From positions 1-64,000 of the forward strand of contig JAGLQN010000140.1 of NCBI GenBank assembly GCA_023136835.1: a DNA stretch of 64,000 nt, in the 5' to 3' direction. The stretch is from Candidatus Omnitrophota bacterium (GTDB lineage Bacteria; Omnitrophota; Gorgyraeia; Zapsychrales; Zapsychraceae). The position numbers and the translations under genes are program-made. The notes beneath the pieces are model-generated. The model ran no database searches. It was not told the DNA's origin and saw only the letters and a list, made by a program, of their open reading frames with translations. Below, in pieces: positions 61,752 to 64,000 of the stretch (position 1 is the stretch's first letter; each line of letters starts with the position of its first letter).

Positions 61752-62822
61752 TTAAATAAACTCCAAATGCTCCTGATCAGCATTTAAATAATCCAGAACC
61801 AATTCATTCTTGATATTTGAAACACAGTGATGATTACAAACCTTTGAAGGGTTTATCTTGAAAAAATTCTTCTTATCGGAAAACCAGAAATCTTTAAATC
61901 GCTGATTCTTAATGGACCCTAGCAGTCCCTCATCAAGATTGTAGGCCTTGTCCTGACAAGAATATACATTTAAGTCCGCCCCTATAACCGTCAAACTCTG
62001 AAGATACGGACACCATGTGTAGTCTTTAACAAACTTTTCCTCAACATCATGATAAGCATCAAATATTTGCAATTTGTCCTGCGGGTTATCCTTCTGAAAT
62101 TTCTGCAGTTGTTCTTTGACACTGCCAAAAAACGGTTTATGATATTCATTCGTTTCCCGTCCATCATTACTGACAATGCATGGTGAAACTTTTATACTAT
62201 CGACCCTAATATCTCTTAACTTTTGCAACATATCATAAACACGCGATTGATTATCCTTGTCAACAATATAACTGACTCCAAGCAAGCAGTCTCCCCCATA
62301 AGATTTAAAATCTTTCATATTCTGGACAACCTTATCAAACTCTGATTCTTTTACCCCTCGATATTTTGCATAACTTGGGCCATCCCACCCATCCATTGAA
62401 ACCCTTACCCATTTGGCATGATGCGCAAAAACTTCAGCAACTTCCCCTTTCATCCTCGCCCCGTTTGTTAAAGAGGCGAATTTAACAGGAGTTTGCGATA
62501 ATCGTTTTGCTGTTTTTAATAAATGAGGGTAACAAAACGGTTCTCCGCCTCCGCTAAACGTAACAGCCTTCACATCCATTTCGATGATATCGTCGACAAT
62601 CTCCATCATCTTTTCTTCAGGGATATGGTCTTTTTCAACCATATCCTGACCCAGCTGTATGCCCTCTTTCTTATAGGAGCAATACCAACAATTATGATTA
62701 CATACATTCGTCGGCTTAATACGTATCTGAACGGGTGATTTTATTTCCTTTTCACTCGCAGGCAATCCATCAATCTTGTCCTTAAAGTGAAATATTTTCA
62801 TGTTTGTATATAAAAGCCCCAT
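61752..62822 (-). CDS. Radical SAM/SPASM-like enzyme
   Basis: 356 residues from the ATG at 62822, preceded by GAGGAATAGA. The radical SAM motif TNVCNHNCWYC has C41, C45 and C48, and FSGGGEPF is the SAM-contacting block. C-terminal cysteines in TWCPYLQSL, YSCQDKAYN and KVCNHHC suggest auxiliary iron-sulfur clusters (SPASM type). Such enzymes modify peptides or sugars, for example by dehydrogenation or epimerisation. The neighbours are methyltransferases. Confidence 0.9.
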   Translation of the reverse strand: MGLLYTNMKIFHFKDKIDGLPASEKEIKSPVQIRIKPTNVCNHNCWYCSYKKEGIQLGQDMVEKDHIPEEKMMEIVDDIIEMDVKAVTFSGGGEPFCYPHLLKTAKRLSQTPVKFASLTNGARMKGEVAEVFAHHAKWVRVSMDGWDGPSYAKYRGVKESEFDKVVQNMKDFKSYGGDCLLGVSYIVDKDNQSRVYDMLQKLRDIRVDSIKVSPCIVSNDGRETNEYHKPFFGSVKEQLQKFQKDNPQDKLQIFDAYHDVEEKFVKDYTWCPYLQSLTVIGADLNVYSCQDKAYNLDEGLLGSIKNQRFKDFWFSDKKNFFKINPSKVCNHHCVSNIKNELVLDYLNADQEHLEFI

Positions 62823-62860
62823 TCTATTCCTCACTCAACTATTCAGATTTCATAAGATTG

Positions 62861-63523
62861 TTATTTTGCAATAAACCAATAATAATCTTTTGTATAAGAA
62901 GCCTCTTTGAAGAGACTAACCCAGTCATCTGTATGCATGTAGGTTTCTGCCGTTAAATTCCACTTGAGCATACTTTCCTTTTCCGCGTCACCGCGCCAGG
63001 CATCAACGGTGAGAAACCCATGTGCACGGGAAACGCGGTCAAGCTCCTTCAATGCCTGCTTGCATTCTTCCCGCACTAAGTTATGAACCGTGTTAACGCA
63101 TATGGCCAGATCAAAAGAGTTATCTTCAAAAGGCAACTCCTTGGCATTTCCAATTCGAATAAAAGGTTTCATGTCTTCGAGAGCATGATCCTTGGCATAT
63201 TGGGATATATCAATACCCTCAATATGAGCCTCAGGCATTAAGGTTTTAAAATCATGCATCATGAATCCTTTAGCGCAACCCACATCTAATATTCTTGCGT
63301 CACTGGGCAAATCATAGTGATCACGAAAACGTTTAACCGTATCTTTCCAAAACCGTTCGTTATAGGAATACCCTCCATACCCATACATACGATCCCCGTC
63401 AAAATATTCTTTTCCATATTGCTTGGCAATACGCTTATTTTCATCTGTAGCTAACGTCCCCCTCTCATCAATCGGACGTTTTGATTTTGGATATAGATCT
63501 AATAAATTAATTTCTTTTCCCAT
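62861..63523 (-). CDS. Class I SAM-dependent methyltransferase
   Basis: 220 residues from the ATG at 63523, which has GGGAG seven bases upstream; an ATG 11 codons earlier has no such site. RILDVGCAKGFMM (about 77-89) is motif I, then GIDISQYA and FDLAICVNTVHNLV. The C-terminal YWFIAK ends the domain. General methylation of a small molecule or sugar is likely; nothing more specific is visible. Confidence 0.85.
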   Translation of the reverse strand: MGKEINLLDLYPKSKRPIDERGTLATDENKRIAKQYGKEYFDGDRMYGYGGYSYNERFWKDTVKRFRDHYDLPSDARILDVGCAKGFMMHDFKTLMPEAHIEGIDISQYAKDHALEDMKPFIRIGNAKELPFEDNSFDLAICVNTVHNLVREECKQALKELDRVSRAHGFLTVDAWRGDAEKESMLKWNLTAETYMHTDDWVSLFKEASYTKDYYWFIAK

Positions 63524-63611
63524 TTCAATTCTCCCGTCATTCTCATCATTTACCATTGAGATAAAATGATAAGGCTAGCCACAAAATTTCTGTTTCTGGC
63601 AGCCTCGCTTT

Positions 63612-64000
63612 TTAAAACGGCCCCTGAAAAACTTCTTCTTTTTCCTCTTCGACTAATACAGATTCCTTGGAAATGCCTAAAGCCTTTAAAGCTTTCGCGT
63701 AAATATCCGTCGCTGTTGGATAAAAAGCTTTCTCAAGCGCAACGCTGGTTGGAACCGGAATATCCGGCCAAGTTACTCTTTGGGGAGAAGCCTTGAGATG
63801 TTCATGGCAATTTTCTGCCGCGATCGCGACGATCTCACCGGAAACGCTGCAGTTCCTCCAGTCTCCATCGGCAACAACAAGTCTTCCGGTCTTTTTGACA
63901 GACTCAATAACTGTTGAGGTATCCAGCGGGCGCAAACTGCGCAGATCAATAATCTCGCACGAAACTCCGTCCTTTTGTAGCGCTTTAGCTGCTTTTTTCG
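63612..64000 (-). CDS. E1-beta-like thiamine enzyme subunit, C-terminal part (5' end outside window)
   Basis: The frame is open to the right edge; about 129 residues are visible. CEIIDLRSLRPLDTS, LVVADGDW, RVTWPDIPVPTS and LEKAFYPT correspond to the C-terminal transketolase-like domain of pyruvate/2-oxo acid dehydrogenase E1 beta subunits. The TPP-contact region lies outside the window. It may form a second thiamine-dependent activity in this cluster alongside the split transketolase. Its stop precedes the methyltransferase gene by 88 bases. Confidence 0.85.
   Translation of the reverse strand, partial: KKAAKALQKDGVSCEIIDLRSLRPLDTSTVIESVKKTGRLVVADGDWRNCSVSGEIVAIAAENCHEHLKASPQRVTWPDIPVPTSVALEKAFYPTATDIYAKALKALGISKESVLVEEEKEEVFQGPF

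Noticed and set aside
1-64000. tRNA, rRNA, insertion sequence or phage genes
   Set aside because: No cloverleaf-like, ribosomal, transposase or phage-structural sequence was recognised by eye; a tRNA/IS scan would be needed to be certain.

Overview
This window is one long surface-polysaccharide / glycoconjugate biosynthesis island from an AT-rich bacterium. About sixty genes lie on the minus strand, so transcription runs from right to left. The only plus-strand gene is a truncated radical SAM gene at the extreme left. Many neighbours overlap by 1-35 bases, often as ATGA or TAATG junctions, which points to long translationally coupled units. No tRNA, rRNA, insertion sequence, CRISPR array or clear housekeeping operon is visible. 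Nucleotide-sugar genes, GT-C and O-antigen-ligase-type membrane proteins, and several B12/radical SAM enzymes fit an uncultured Gram-negative-type bacterium. A candidate phylum such as Omnitrophota is a guess from general gene style, not something the sequence proves.

Layout, following transcription from the right edge. (1) About 64-49 kb: the end of a thiamine-dependent E1-beta-like gene, methyltransferases, a radical SAM/SPASM enzyme, an SGNH-hydrolase remnant, then a compact unit of epimerase-type SDR, zinc dehydrogenase, short SDR, HAD phosphatase-like protein, APH-like kinase and a two-gene (split) transketolase. Two TIGR04372-type glycosyltransferase-like proteins, an RmlD-like SDR and an FkbM methyltransferase follow. 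(2) About 49-29 kb: an ABC flippase-like exporter, then a nonulosonic-acid (sialic/pseudaminic/legionaminic-like) pathway resembling the Bacillus spsCDEFG set. It contains an SDR-PseC fusion, SpsF-type cytidylyltransferase, PseG-like hydrolase, GNAT acyltransferase and NeuB-like synthase. Interleaved are an aldo/keto reductase, a formyltransferase, two class III aminotransferases, an acyl-AMP ligase, an acyl carrier protein, a mannitol-phosphate-dehydrogenase-like protein, an inositol-monophosphatase-like protein, a B12/radical SAM protein and a dehydrogenase. (3) About 29-15 kb: tailoring enzymes (methyltransferases, PIG-L deacetylase, SDR, metallophosphoesterase, ATP-grasp), a second B12/radical SAM enzyme, a ParB-fold protein, two very large GT-B-like proteins and a GT2. 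(4) 15-9.5 kb: a coupled unit of O-antigen polymerase/ligase-like protein, RmlB, RmlA, SDR and GT4. (5) 9.5-1 kb: a second O-antigen-ligase-like protein with a TPR protein, another SGNH remnant, and a CDP-6-deoxyhexose branch (rfbC-like, rfbF, rfbG, SDR) followed by a DPM1-like GT2 and a GT-C glycosyltransferase.

Together the genes could make at least three activated sugars: a dTDP-6-deoxyhexose, a CDP-6-deoxyhexose without the usual 3-deoxygenation step, and a CMP-nonulosonate with possible N-formyl or ACP-delivered acyl groups. A fourth product built with a transketolase is possible. The sugars would then be assembled, methylated, exported and polymerised or ligated. The most unusual parts are the SDR-PseC fusion, the ACP/acyl-AMP-ligase/formyltransferase set inside the nonulosonate cluster, the split-transketolase unit, and the ParB-fold protein with a duplicated HxHYRxxR element.
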